Of a DNA stretch of 64,000 nt, positions 40,601-53,112 are shown piece after piece; within the stretch, counting starts at the first letter, position 1, and each line of letters begins with the position of its first letter. The DNA is taken from assembly GCA_963169105.1 (NCBI GenBank), contig OY720632.1:58375136-58439135 (forward strand). The letters are read 5' to 3'. The DNA is from Ceriagrion tenellum. Lineage: Eukaryota; Arthropoda; Insecta; Odonata; Coenagrionidae. The notes below the pieces were generated by a model. It ran no database searches. It had not been told where the DNA came from and saw only the letters and a program-made list of their open reading frames with translations. Made by a program: the position numbers and the translations under genes.

Positions 40601-43600
40601 AACTGATGCTTGGGGCGATTGAGATCCCATTGGTTTTGAGGCCCTGTGGGAGGTTCCGTAGGTAATCTTCCACTCCACGCCCTCACGTCAGACTGCGGCG
40701 GGGTTAAAGGGTGAAAGGCTTTCCCATGGAATCCTTATCGAAACCTCAGCCTGTCTCTCAATTCAAAGTTACTTTTTTTCTCTTCCCGCCGCGAACTTTC
40801 ACTTCTACTTCTCCGGCTGGCGTTCCCGATATATTTCCCGGCCGCGGTACTATCGCGGTCTCTTTCATTTCATCAAACCCCTTTTCCACATTAATGGAAA
40901 AGGCGCCGACCTTCCTTTTCGCCGGCATTTGTATTAAATTTTCATGGGATTGCAATGCGGAACTTGAAGTAACGTGCTGGCTTTTCGTCGTCATTCGTCG
41001 CTGAAGAATTTATAGGAAAAGGATGTTTGGAAGAATGCCTAGAAGATAAATAATTTAATAAAGTATTTTACTGCAGTTAAACTTTATTGGACCCCGTTTA
41101 CTGAGGGGGTACACGAGTATTAAAAATTCAGAGGGCAGAAATTATTCGTCCTGGTCCGGGGAAAAACCCGGATGCTCAATGAGTGCGTTTAACCTTTTTG
41201 GCTACCCAGATAATCTTTTCCTCTGCAAACTCTATAGTGGCTTGTTATAAAGAATCTTATTGTTCTCAGGAGGTAGCGTGCCGTATAATGCGCCATTTAG
41301 TCCTTATATTTGTTGGCATCGCGGCACAGTCCACGCTTAGGATCTTTCTTTTGAACGGTGATTTGCAAGAACCGTAGGAAAAATACCTCATCATGTATAA
41401 AATTGCTGTACTCCGTTAAGCTCCTCCCATATTGGTTCTTGAAGTCTTTGCGAAATGTTTTTAGACAAAAAAACCTATCATCAAGGTGGTTTGCACGCGA
41501 CTGCGATTCACTACAAATGCTGAATTCCACCGTCTCGTTTGTTTATATTTAAAAATTATTGCTTCCACTGATTATGTGACTTAGCTGACAAAAACACTAA
41601 ATTGAAATACATCAAAGCCGAATGTTGTAAAATTAACAAATTTTCTTTGAACTTGCAATGTAGAGAAATTGCAATGAATTTCCATTGAACCAACGACTTC
41701 AGTTCCTGTGACATTTCTATAGATTCTTGTAGCCAATTCCAGTATTATAGTCTGCACGGTATAACTCTTACTTTGACTCGATTTTCCATAGTTAGATTTA
41801 ATTTCATCTCCGTACAAATAAAAATTCGGCTCTGCTTTACCGACACCTTACGCGAATTAGTGGTCATCGTTATAGGCATGGTTATAGGATGGAAACACGC
41901 GAGCGCATATTCAAGTCGACGAACGGGACTCACTGCGCTGTGGTGGAAATAAAGTGGCGGAATGTTATTCAACTCATATAAAGAACTAGCTATACTCGTC
42001 TCTCGAAAGATGAAACTCCGAATCATTATGTTTTTTAAAGTAATCACCTCGAAAATATCAGACGTAGTAGCTCTCCTGTGTGCACTGCAACGTATTCCCT
42101 CTCATGTTTCGTCTGCATTCGCTCATGCTATCCTAGACGAACTGTCATGATGTATTTCAATCTGCGCATCGCTTATGGCACAGTTGTGATTGGAACCCAT
42201 ACAGCAGTTAACAGATTATAATCGTTATATTTGATGCATTTTTAGTAAGCACCGTATGTTTTGTGCCTGTTACGTTACTCCTCGTCAGTTTTAAATCCTT
42301 CCCAGGAACCTCTGTGCTTGCACTCATGAGGTGTCTTCTACATTTCCTTTTGTGGAGGTTCGAAAGAGATATCACTTCTCATAAGATTGGGGGATTTGAC
42401 CTCATTGGAGATTTTAAAAATCTCATCTTTCCAATATAAAAATATCAGCCATTACTGTCATACTTTTCGAGTTATTTACCGAAAAAATACCTGACAAATC
42501 AGATGGGGTGAATGGTACGAGCAGTCTAAGTACGGGTATGCACTTCAGGGAGACTTCATTTAAAAGTTCTGGGTTTTTTAGGCATAAATATCGCCATTAC
42601 TTAAGCAGTGGATAGTTTATATAATATCTCAACCATTTTAAATGATTTATCAACAATAATCTCCGCAGTAATTTTTACAAAATCGCTGATAAATTATCGG
42701 TTGTGAAAGCGTTTACAGCGCGAAAAAGCGTCAAGTTGAACCATTATATATGTGTATCTAGTTAATGACGGAGAATTTTAGTAATTTAAAACAAAGTCCT
42801 TTTTTGTCCAAAAAAAATTGTATCCTTAATGTTACAATATTTTTTTCTTAAGTTTTACAGTAGATTAAATTTAAAAAATAAAATTTAAATACAGTTTCCA
42901 TTATTAATGGGGAAAAGTCTCGCTAAAACAACCGTAACCACCATTGTTTGCAACTCCTCGCAGTCAGGGAGTGGCATTTGACCTCGCGCTCCCTTTCGGC
43001 TGGTTTTGAAATGAATTTGTGGATGTGGAGTGATCTCCCTCGCGTATATACAACAATCCTCGAGTAACTTTTGCGCCCTCTTGACTTCCCCCGAGGGAAG
43101 GAATTGGGCGTGAGGTTAGCGGGGCGCGCCACCCCCAAAACATAATTGGCACCGGTACCGTGGAGAAAGTTTGTCTGGCTTACGACCTCATCCCGGCCAG
43201 GAGTGCACACTGCCTGCGCGTGCGTGAGAGAGAGAGAGGGAGAAAAAGAGATCCGGCACGATTTTCGTATTTGCCCGATGAGATGTGGGATAATAAATTA
43301 TTCTGCATCATTCCCGCGGTTGTCTCCACATGTATAATACGCTACGCGTTCGTCGGCCCGCACAATGTATCCATCGAACCACCCGCTGCGGTTTCCCGAG
43401 ACATCCATTCAATCCTCCTCTTCTTCTCTATTCGTAGTGGATGAGGATTGGAGACCAGCTGAGGCGGGGACGGTGCCCAAATCGAAGGGAAAGTTTTCTT
43501 TTTTTATTGTTAATCCAAAGACGAGCGATTAATCATCCGTTCACGATCCGATAAGCTCTATCCGATTCGATCGTGGTGCTCGCCGATTCCGCTCCCTCCT

Positions 43601-45547
43601 CCTTCAGCGCTCGTTTCTGTTGTGCTATCCTTCGATACAGTCCTTGAAGATGTTATTTTTGACTTCTCCTCGCGGGAAAATGTTTGTCATGATGATTTAA
43701 TGTTAATGCTGTTGTTTTGTTACGTGTTATTGCGGAGGCTTTTCGCTTGAAAATTTCTCGGGGCCAAAAATCATTTCGCTGTTTTGCGTTTTCTCGTATC
43801 GAAGGGAAATGGTTGAGGAGAATTTCGGCCAAATGGTCCTCTTCACTCTCCTCATGAGCTAAAAGGTCGACCTCTGTTGGGGCCAACATATTATGGCGCG
43901 TGAAATATTATTCAAAAGCGAAGACATTAGTATCGCTAGGCAGGAATGGGGAAGGGGACGAGAGGAGGGTTGAGATGGTGTGGCAACTTAAGTTATGGCT
44001 TCGTATTTCGAGGACCTGGGTTTCGAGGTCCGAATTCCGCGTGGGGCGCAGGTTTTAAAATGGAATCTCGAGCCATTTGGGCCATTCGAGTACTATACAA
44101 AACTTTTTGGGGAGGGGAGAGGTGGAATTCTTTTCCCATAGTCCTTCATGGGGAGTTTTGTGAGCCCAAGATTATCATTCGTAGATTTTATCTTGATCCA
44201 TGAGATCTCTTAACTTGTGAAATCATATTTGTATCACTTTTTCGAATCGTTGAACGAAAAAAGTATATTTTCTGCTCAAGCAATGTAAAGTAAAACACCG
44301 GTCGTTGGTGGGTCATGGCTCACATAAAGTATAAATACTGGCGTACCGACAGCGGACAGAAAACGTAATCCGTCCTGCAACAGTAAGAAAATTCTATCCT
44401 ATATTTTGTAAGCCGAGCACGATTAATATACAGTAATATTTACTGAATTTTTTTGGCCTGCTGTGATTTCGCATTATTTCAATAATAGCTCGTGATGCCA
44501 ATGAATAACTTTTAATAGTTACCAGCCCATTTTGAAAAGCCGCCCGCCAGCAGGATGAATTAATATGTGCTCTCCCGACTGCCGGTTTTTCCTAAGATGG
44601 CAGACTTCGGTTCCATGGCCGGTGCTCCAGCAAAGACCCTCTGTCTCGTGTGTCTTCTGTATTTCACAATTTCAGTCGATAGCAAATATTTTCTTAAGTA
44701 CCATGCATTGGAGAAATAATTATGGCATTCTTCCCGATATCCATGGTAAAATACGAAGCAATAGGAGGGAATGTGGAGGGGATGGGTTATCATGCAGTCA
44801 TACGTTCTGTTAGTTGAGAGGTGAAGTGAAAAAAAGTCCTAAAGAAGAGAAAAGAGTCCTAAATCATTGTACGTAGTGACCCCTTACTTGGGTGCTCCGA
44901 AGTACACTTCGAGTGATCCGTGCGTCGAATTGGATGTCCCATTTAAAAATATTGAAACTCTTGACGCCGTTCATTCATAGTTATGAGACGTCAGATGCCT
45001 CTCTTCCCACCGTCCATCCCATACCATTTGCGATGTGCGGACGTTTTGCCGATATGGGTTTTTTTGCACAGATGCGTACCAATATCCTTACTTATACCCA
45101 CGAGAATCGATACATTTGTCTAAATAAGACGTGTTGCTTATTTGATTGCATTTTATAATCACAACCCCGAATACAGCCCATTTGGCCAATTTATACCAGG
45201 CGAATAGCAATAATATCCGGCGAAACACAAACACCCATGCCCTGAGTGGTTATATTTTCACCCAAGTGGGAATTGTAGTAGGCGAGGACTTTACCCCGTC
45301 GCCACCGAAGCTGGCAAACAGCATTGAAAATAGCATTAATACGACGTACATTCACTTTGACAGCTCATCATATTGTATATACTTAGTTGAAAAGTCGTAT
45401 ATTTGTTCAGCCACTTTTAGTGATGTATTGAAATAGTAATGAGGGTGTAGAGCGGAAGATGAGCTTTTAAATACTAATCTCAGACGGTGGATTTAATTTC
45501 GATAATCCACGTATAAATACATTTATTTATTTTTTGAATTGATGGAG
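37645..45547. other. Intergenic, no gene recognised
   Basis: Eight kb without a recognisable gene. GC-rich patches lie at about 40.7-40.95 and 43.0-43.45 kb, with a (GA)n run at 43,225-43,240. One copy of a dispersed repeat is at 42,428-42,513. Frames on both strands, such as - 42923-43210 and + 43160-43444, overlap each other and match nothing. Confidence 0.5.
42428..42513 (+). repeat. Dispersed repeat, copy 1 (pair at 57.1 kb)
   Basis: TTTCCAA...ATCAGCCATTACTGTCATACTTTTCGAG...AAATCAGAT aligns without large gaps to 57,104-57,188 (TTTCCAA...ATCAGCCACTATTGCTATACTTTTTGAG...CATCAGAT). The family is unknown. Confidence 0.6.
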
Positions 45548-45679
45548 TAAACTTTGTTTTTTCACAATGAATTTAATGACTTACGACCATGGTTTCGACG
45601 ATAAACGTCATCAGACGATGTTAATCGTCGAAATCATTATAGTAAGTCATCAAATTCATTGTGGAAAAGCAAAGTTTAA
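45548..45679. mobile_element. Penelope-type foldback
   Basis: Arms 45548-45608 and 45618-45679 are inverted copies (TAAACTTTG, CACAATGAATTTRATGACTTA and TTTCGACGAT shared). On the minus strand the left arm reads CTGATGACG-TTTAT-CGTC-GAAACC-AT-GGTC. This is a hammerhead-like motif that appears to have lost three bases between the CUGAUGA core and stem II. The right arm keeps CGTCGAAA but has lost stem III. Confidence 0.65.
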
Positions 45680-48600
45680 CCTATTCATTTAAAATGTTTA
45701 GCAAATTCCACAAAGTATCGCCGGAAACCGCCAACTACATTCATTTATGTATTTCAACCCCCACAACTCTCCACTTTGGAGCGAATGACCTCAGCTGTCC
45801 ATCCCCTCCCCTAAAGACAAATCTGGAGGAACAAGGGTAAGAAGGACGTTCTTTTCTTTTTCCGGTTCGGAGGAATTTAGATTCCATCCTTGAAAGTGCA
45901 GTTGCGACGGGATTGAAATATGTCGCGAAATTGAAATATTGCGGGGTAGCGCGGTCAGCTGACGGCGTCGGCGGATGTGAAGATGAAGCGGAAGGGTATG
46001 TTGTCGTCGGCGCCACGGGGGGTCAGGAGAAGGCATGCGGGAGTAGAAGGCATTCTCGCCGTTATTTTTCGCGAATGAAAAATGAAGGCCGTGATGTCTC
46101 TCATGATTTTTTGTTACTTACCGATAGGTTTCGGAATGATGAGAATGCGGACTCGGTTACTTCTTTGCCGTTATTGAGCATTTTTTTTCTGTTTTACTTG
46201 CGTATCATAGGGAAATACGGTGGATGACCCACAGTTATGAACGTCGATGGCAAGAAACTCGAGAATTCTATCGAGTCAGTAAGCCACTGTTTTGATATAG
46301 TTTACCAATTGGTAATTCATTACCAGCGACTCGAACGAGCTTTGGCTATGTGAAGCATAGGGAGGAGAATAGTCTTATTTTATGCCCTTGAAATTGAAGT
46401 CAAGCTTGCAAACTAATTTCCGAAGTGAAACCTTTTGAAAAAAGTGTTATGCGAGTAGAGCGTGTGTATAACATTTGGTGCTCTGACATGACGTTTTCCT
46501 TTGAAGATTATTTGGAAAAAAATCGCTGTAAATGTTTTTACAATTTAGATCTTTCCAATTCCATTGTTTTTAAAGTTTTGTTCTACTATTTCAGGTTAAG
46601 TCATTACTGCTTGAAAAATCAGAGCAAAATTGATATAGTGAGTACAATTCCTGATCGTCGATTGGGTGTTTATTTAGAGCGATAACGGATACGGCTGGTT
46701 CTACCCAGCCATTAATAGTAATTGCACGTAACTTATTGTGGTAACTGTGGTTGGATATCATTTTAATCTAAAGAAATTGAAGTTGTACTTAGGATCATTA
46801 CTTGAGCCTTATGCTCTGGAATGAGCGTCCGAACCGTTGCTCGAGTCCTTCAACCTCTTGTTTGGGCTGCTATCGCGAGCATCTCTCGGCGAGTTCCTTG
46901 CACAACGGGAGTTCGCTCGCTGGCGGCGACGCGACGCCTGTCAGCGGGCGAAATCAGAAACATCTCTCCCGAGACAGATAAAAGGAGACCTTGTGTTGCC
47001 GTGTCCCTTCTCCTCCCTCTTCCCTTTGTGGTCACTCCTCGCCCGACTTGGTCCCGCAAGATGATGCCGGCGATGAGCTTCAATCTCGCATGTCGACGAG
47101 TCAGGAACCGTCGTCGATTTGTGCGATTCAGCGGCATGCGAGCGTGTTGTAAGGAAGAACGCGTTCGCGGGAGATAAGGTCGGCATGAGATGAGCGAGTG
47201 GATTCGCCAGCAAAGGACGTTGCTTGCGTGATGTTAACTAGAAAGTGATGTACGCAAGAGAATTTCATAATGGCTCGAGCATGTACAGTGCATTTAAGTT
47301 TGGGGTTACTCGTGTTGTCACATTTCTTTCCCTCGCGTTGTTGTACCCATCATTATAAAAATAATTTTTTTTTAAAGTTTGGTTGAATCCTGTTGGTTTG
47401 AGACGGATGTTTGGGGCATGTAAGATATTTTAATCAGAATTATCTGTGAGGAGTGGAATCTGTTGAAGAGGCAGAACATCACTACTTTAACAAAACTGAC
47501 TTCAATGTCGTTTGTGAATGAACGAAAATTTTGGCTGGTTAGGTCATATTTTATGTTGAAACTTTTCTCATCGATTTGAAAATTTAGTTAGAAATTTTGA
47601 CGAAATAAGGAATTTGTCTTCATTGATTTTTAACTTTGACATTTCTGCTTTGCGTCTTTGATAACTTGGATGTGACGCTTTTTAAAACATAGTTTTCTGA
47701 ACTCACCATTCCATCGCCGCTAATGGATGTGCTACTTTATGTCATACAACGTATAATAAACATGACATATATTAATTTTGGGGATTTGCGGCGTTGAGAC
47801 GAACCCTCTTTATCTCCCTCTGGAGTAGTTAGTGCGCAAGGCCCCATAGTTTCCGGGAGCCCGATAAGTTTCCGGTTGCTAGACTCCTTAACTGAAATAT
47901 TCAACGTAAATATAAAATGTATCCTACTGATAGATGCCCGTAAAAACTTTGCGTGACTCCATTAGGCAAGTTTTTAGACTTTTTTGTACTCTACAAGCCA
48001 ATCATTGTCCTTATCTACGAATCTTTGATTAAGAGAATCTTAAAATAGGAGATGTTCCCGATTGTTCGTTTGATTTCCTGATACCTGCGTGATTGGGCTG
48101 GAAAATTCTGCCGTCTTATCCATTCAATCCTAAGACATTTTTCGGTATTTTCCCAAACTTTATATCCAGTGAAACTGAAAAATTGAACTTGTTCACGGAG
48201 ATTATTTTGGTGAACAAAGTCCAAGCGTTATTAAGTGGGTAGTAATAGTTGCATTGAGAGTTGTATGGTGCGAAGAGGGCTGAACTATTTTGATATGGTT
48301 ATTTAATTGGAAATAATTTTGATCCTACGGGATCTAGTGAATTAGCGATTTTAGTGGAGGAAAAATTCCCATGATCAAATCGCTGAACATATTAATACCA
48401 TAGTAGTTGCTTGCATGTATCTGATTCGAAATTATTTGGTGCCGATAACAACGGCGGTCAATGGTGCAATCCAGCTACGACTGATACCAAAGTGTGACAA
48501 ACCCATATTATTTTTCCTTACTTTTGGCGTCATATAATTGTTCTACTGAATGTTCCATTCTCACTTATGCGTTATCAGCATTCCCCAAGACTATATGCTT

Positions 48601-51600
48601 CGTAATTATTTTTTATTATTCTTTGTGCATAAGGGTTTACAGTTGCCTTTCTAAGACTCCGTTGTTAAGATATCTACCCACGTGAAATCGGTATCAGAGA
48701 TCTGATATTGAACAGCTACTACCTTTAATGACTTTAGAGTCTATGCGTTGAATGAAACGCACATAAATAAAATCATAAAAACATTTCTGCGCAGCCTATA
48801 TTCTTTAATTGAAATCCCTCACGAGCAGGATAGGTTTGACGCCTGTGCAGTCCTACAACGACCATGTACCTCTATGCCACCCTGCATGTTCGCCTGACGT
48901 AGATTGACGTGGAGCTGAGTTAGGTAATTATTTGTAATAATGATTTATATCAGTGTGGATTTAAGAGACGGAGGAAGTGTTTTTGCCCGAAGTGAATCAA
49001 TACGAATTGAGCATTGACTCCTCGTCAAAAAGCATACAGCTCTGTGTCCTTATGTGATCGTTCTCGGAGTAAAATGAGCCTACAAAAAAAGGCCCGAGAA
49101 TCAAAATGTTTCTAAGGGTTTGGTTCTCTTGAAAGTTTGCGGGATAGTCAGTTCCTCGTCGCAGTGGAAGTGATTATGCTGAGCTGTTGAGTGCGAGTTT
49201 CCGATGAACTGTGGCGTATTTCTTTCGACAAGATTCATTTCATTTTGGTGCCGACTGTTGGTGCAGATATGTACCCGACGTGTTAATTGCTTAAGTGCAT
49301 TTTGTATCATAATGCGGTGATGGGAAGACATTTAGTTTCAGTGGCCTTTGACAACGATTTACTGCAGAGACTTCAGACGCCGAGTGATGAAGCGATACCT
49401 GATGGCTGAGGGTACAGATGTTATAGCTTTATTTTCAGAATCAACTGGAGGTCATGGTGCATGTGAAGGGCAGATGGCGATGGAACTTTACTTAAAAGGC
49501 AAGTTTCTCACTTGGTGAATTCCGGAGGTGTCCAGAATACCGCTTAGAGGTGCAAAATAGAAATTCACCCGCCGAATATTCTTTTATTCAAAGCTTCAGA
49601 GGCAGACATTTAGAAGTAGTTAAACTGGATAATTTTTTGTTAAATTGAAAATAGAAGGGGGAGTTAATGTAAATAACGTCGTGGAAAATTGATTATCAGG
49701 CAAATTATTTTTAGTGAGATACAATTCAGGAATTTCCATGAAACGCGTCCTCAAGTATCTACTTTTGTTTTCGACTGTATACTCTTTCGGTGGGCGCTCA
49801 TTTTTACCCGCCATTGTTGTAAAAATAACGCAATTTTCCTATCGGCATGCTGGCTAACCCCTTGTTCTGCTATAGATGGATTATTAGTGAATATCTCGTC
49901 CGAGTGCCCACTCTTCGTCAATATTTTTCCGATAATGGGTGTGCGAATCAGGCAGTCGTCTCTTTGATGAATTATATCATTTGGTTATTGGAAGAATTTA
50001 TAAAACTTTACGTAACATTTTTAGGTGTTAAGGATCTTTGGTGCCGAGGGTGACTAGACGAAGCGAATTTTATGTTATAGTTGATATTTTCATCATTAGC
50101 TACAAGCGAAAGTAAAATGTAGAAAACGAGGCTATGGTGCGCTATTTCAATCTTGGAATTTTACGGAATTCCTCGGCAGTTATTCGGATAGCGTTTTGTG
50201 GTATTGACCATTTCAACTATTCGGAGACGAGTGTGGCCGGGAGGCCTTTATTGATAGCATTTGCAAGAGAGGAGGATAGTTAGAATGTTGGAATTTTTTC
50301 ATTTACCTAACGGTTTAACTCTGTGAAATCGGCGTTGGATTAACAAACTAGCCGAAGAGGCAGTGTGCTATCAATGAATTGCTTTCGTGGATCTGGCGTT
50401 TTTTTATCTAAATCAATATTATTCTGATGTTTTATTAATTATTAGCTGAGCAACTTCATTTAAAACGAATGTGATGCCTAGAAAATGTGTATCAAATATT
50501 ATAAATCCAGTCCTGTCATTTCGTGTGTGAACATTTTCCCTCGTGGTAGCACCTTCTGATCACCGCTCTGCGTCAAAAGCACGAATAAATTTAAACTCGA
50601 CAACGCGAAAGGAATGAAAGAAAAACCCAAGCAGGTAGTTTAATTCTAGGCCTTGGAAAATTTAGTGAAATTCCATCTGAAATAAGTGTTGCCGAGAGAG
50701 CCACACGTTACAGTCAACGGGCGATATAGTTTGAAGGCTGAGCTTTTGCTTCTCATGAGGGCGACGACCTCCCACGTGCGTTAGAGAGAAACGAATCGCC
50801 GACTCGGATCGGCGAAAAACGCTCCGGCTACCGAAAAACTTCGTCTGAGACTTCGGATTCCCGTGAGAAGTAATGGCGTAGTGCGGGGTATCCGTTCATA
50901 AATTTGCCCATTTCGACGGTCAAGCTGCCTTCGAAAAGAGCGCTCGGAATGGGGAGAGGTGGAGTGGGAACTGGGCAGGAGGGCAGGAAGGAGGACGGGA
51001 GATCGTTCGGTGGATGGGGTGTTGGAGAGGGAACTGTGGTGGAGTTTTCGAAAAAAAAACTCGGTCGTGACAAGTACTCTGTCAGCGCAGGAGGATAGCG
51101 TCCGTGTTGTTCAATTAAATATGTACTATTTTTTTTTAACTTGGGCAAACTTAAAAGGTTGAACGAGAGATGAGTTATAATGGCCATGTTTTGAAGGTCC
51201 TTGTTAATTACGCGGTCATAAAATGTTATGCGCCGCTCAAATATTTTTTTTGCTCTAAGAAGTGAGAAAAAGATTTGTCATCGTGTAAACAACAGATCTG
51301 AAAAATCGCAGATGGCGCGAGCTGTGTTTTAATTTGGGAAGTGTAACATTGCGCTTAGCGATGCGATTCTTGGTGTATATAGTGAAATTTGATAGTGAAA
51401 GTTAGGTGGTCGAGTAAACTTGCCAAACGCTGACATCATTGGATAAACCAAACCAGCTGACCAAAATTAATGAAGTATCTCTCTCAGCCATTTTGATTTA
51501 AGCAATGTGATCACTTGTCTTACGACACTGAATAATATTCCACAAAGAGGCCGTGGCATAATTTGAAACTCTTATTTTGAATATAAGACATAGTTTCCGG

Positions 51601-51685
51601 CTTCACCTGGTGGAAATTAATGATTTCACTCATAATAAAAGATATGTACTTTATTTTATTCCACACTATATAATGTAATTCAACT
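45680..51685. other. Intergenic, no gene recognised
   Basis: GC-rich patches with overlapping open frames occur at 46.8-47.2 kb (for example + 46821-47177, - 46850-47137) and 50.75-51.1 kb (- 50828-51187, + 50904-51098). None matches a known family. The rest is AT-rich and featureless by eye. Confidence 0.45.
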
Positions 51686-51722
51686 CGACCATGGTTTCGA
51701 CACCGCGTGTCATCCTCAGGTC
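51686..51722 (-). mobile_element. Hammerhead-like motif with a complete core
   Basis: On the minus strand the segment reads CTGAGGA-T-GACAC-GCG-GTGTC, then GAA-ACC-AT-GGT-C. This matches the hammerhead core exactly: CUGANGA, a 5-bp perfect stem II with 3-base loop, GAA, a 3-bp stem III with 2-base loop, and C as the cleavage nucleotide. Stem I beyond the first C-G pair does not form in the local flanks. It shares TTTCGAC and the CATGGTCG end with the other Penelope-type loci of the window. It is a single copy rather than a foldback, 96 bases from the mariner. Confidence 0.65.
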
Positions 51723-51820
51723 TTATTTTGAACCCAATCTTTATTCAGTAGCAAGCCCTCTGTAACTCACGCTATATCGATTCATTATAAAATTACTACG
51801 AGGGTATATACTATAAAATA

Positions 51821-53110
51821 CGAGGGTAGCCTTTTAAGTGTCGGGAATGAAGAAAACTATAAGAGGTACAATAACGCAATTTTTAAAATTGTTTTTCAAA
51901 GTACTCTCCGCGATAGTCAATGCACTTTTGCATTCGATGGAACCAGTCGTTATAGCATTTATTCCTTTCCGAAGTAGGGGTAGTCAAAATGTCTGTTTTG
52001 TAGGCATCGACCGCTTCTTCAGACGTCTGGAAGCGCTTTCCTCGTAGCATATTCTTGATTCTGGGGAATGTGAAAAAATCATTGGGGCTTAAGTCCGGGC
52101 TGTATGGAGGATGATCAAGAACTTCGACGTTTTGCTGTTCCAAAAACGACTTTGTGACTCGAGCGGTGTGTGAGCTTGCATTGTCGTGATGGAGCGTAAT
52201 GCGTCGATTTGGGTTATCTTTCCGAAGCTCGGCTATCACTTCTGGCAAGCAAATGGTCGTATACCATTGAGCATTAACTGTTCTTTGATTTTCTAGAGCA
52301 ATCGTCGCTACATGCCCTGATTTGGCTACGAACGATGCGACCAATTTCTTGGCAACGCTGCGAGAGCGAACAACTTTTGTCGGTTTGAGTTCACTTTGGA
52401 AGACCCATACTGAAGATTGGCGTTTTGATTCAGGCTCGTAGCTATAGATCCATAATTCATCACCACTTAAAATGTTGTGAACGTGCTTTGATGCTCCTGA
52501 GTTGAATCATTGCAGAGTATTTCGACACCATTTGACTCGAGCTGCTTTCTGTTCTTCTGTGAGGAGGTGCGGTATTCAGCGGGAAACCAATTTTTTAACA
52601 CCTAACTCTTCGTGTAAGATCTTTTGAACTGAGGCCACTGTGATGTCCAATGATACCTGAATATCACGGTATGTAACATGACGATCTTCCAGAACCATGT
52701 TACGTACAGTATCCACGTTTTCTTGAGTGACGGCGGTTTTTGGTCGCCCTTCACGCGGTTCGTCACTGAGGCTAGAGCGTCCTCGCTGAAACTCTGAATA
52801 CCAGCGATAAACGGTTGTCTTTGATGGTTCTTCTTCGCCAAAAACAACAAAAAGTTCTGCGACGCATTCTTGCTGGGTGAGGCTTCGTTGAAAGTTATAG
52901 AAAATTATCGTGCGGTACTGTTCATGACTTAATTCCATCTCGTACAGCGACTTGGGAACTTTGACACGTCACCGTTTTAAAACTATCAGGCCGATCTTAA
53001 TGAAACTTTGCATGGGAATTAACCAACTCAAAAAGTTGTTTATAAACACCATTTGTAGTTGCTAGGTGATAAGGAACGTTCTATTCCCGACACTTAAAAG
53101 GCTACCCTCG
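51821..53110 (-). mobile_element. mariner transposon, near intact, irritans type
   Basis: This 1,290-bp element is bounded by 28-bp perfect terminal inverted repeats that begin CGAGGGTAGCCTTTTAAGTG (51821-51848 and 53083-53110). TA target duplications lie at 51819-51820 and 53111-53112. It encodes one transposase on the minus strand. Length, TIR size and TA duplication are those of the mariner (DD34D) family. The perfect TIRs and few coding lesions suggest a fairly recent insertion. Confidence 0.95.
51883..52938 (-). pseudogene. mariner transposase with two in-frame stops
   Basis: The frame from ATG at 52938 to the stop at 51883 is 352 codons including the terminal stop, full length for mariner, with no frameshift. 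It is broken by two premature TGAs: 52576-52578, where the family has Trp in R-W-I-P-H, and 52507-52509. The N-terminal helix-turn-helix region (TTVYRWYSEFQRGRSSLSDE, GRPKTAV, RDIQVSLDITVASVQKIL) is intact. The catalytic triad is kept: Asp in GDELWIY, Asp in HHDNASSHTA and Asp in PDLSPND, with exactly 34 residues between the last two. The C-terminal FPRIKNMLRG and GEYFEKQF resemble the irritans subfamily. As read, it cannot make a full transposase. Confidence 0.95.
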
Positions 53111-53112
53111 TA

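Noticed and set aside
46821..47213. 118-codon + frame and overlapping - frames as a gene
   Set aside because: Same situation: Arg-rich translations in GC-rich DNA, overlapping on both strands, no recognisable domain.
50828..51187. 119-codon minus-strand frame with Pro-rich segment
   Set aside because: It overlaps + frames of similar length in a GC-rich patch; low-complexity composition explains the Pro-rich part.
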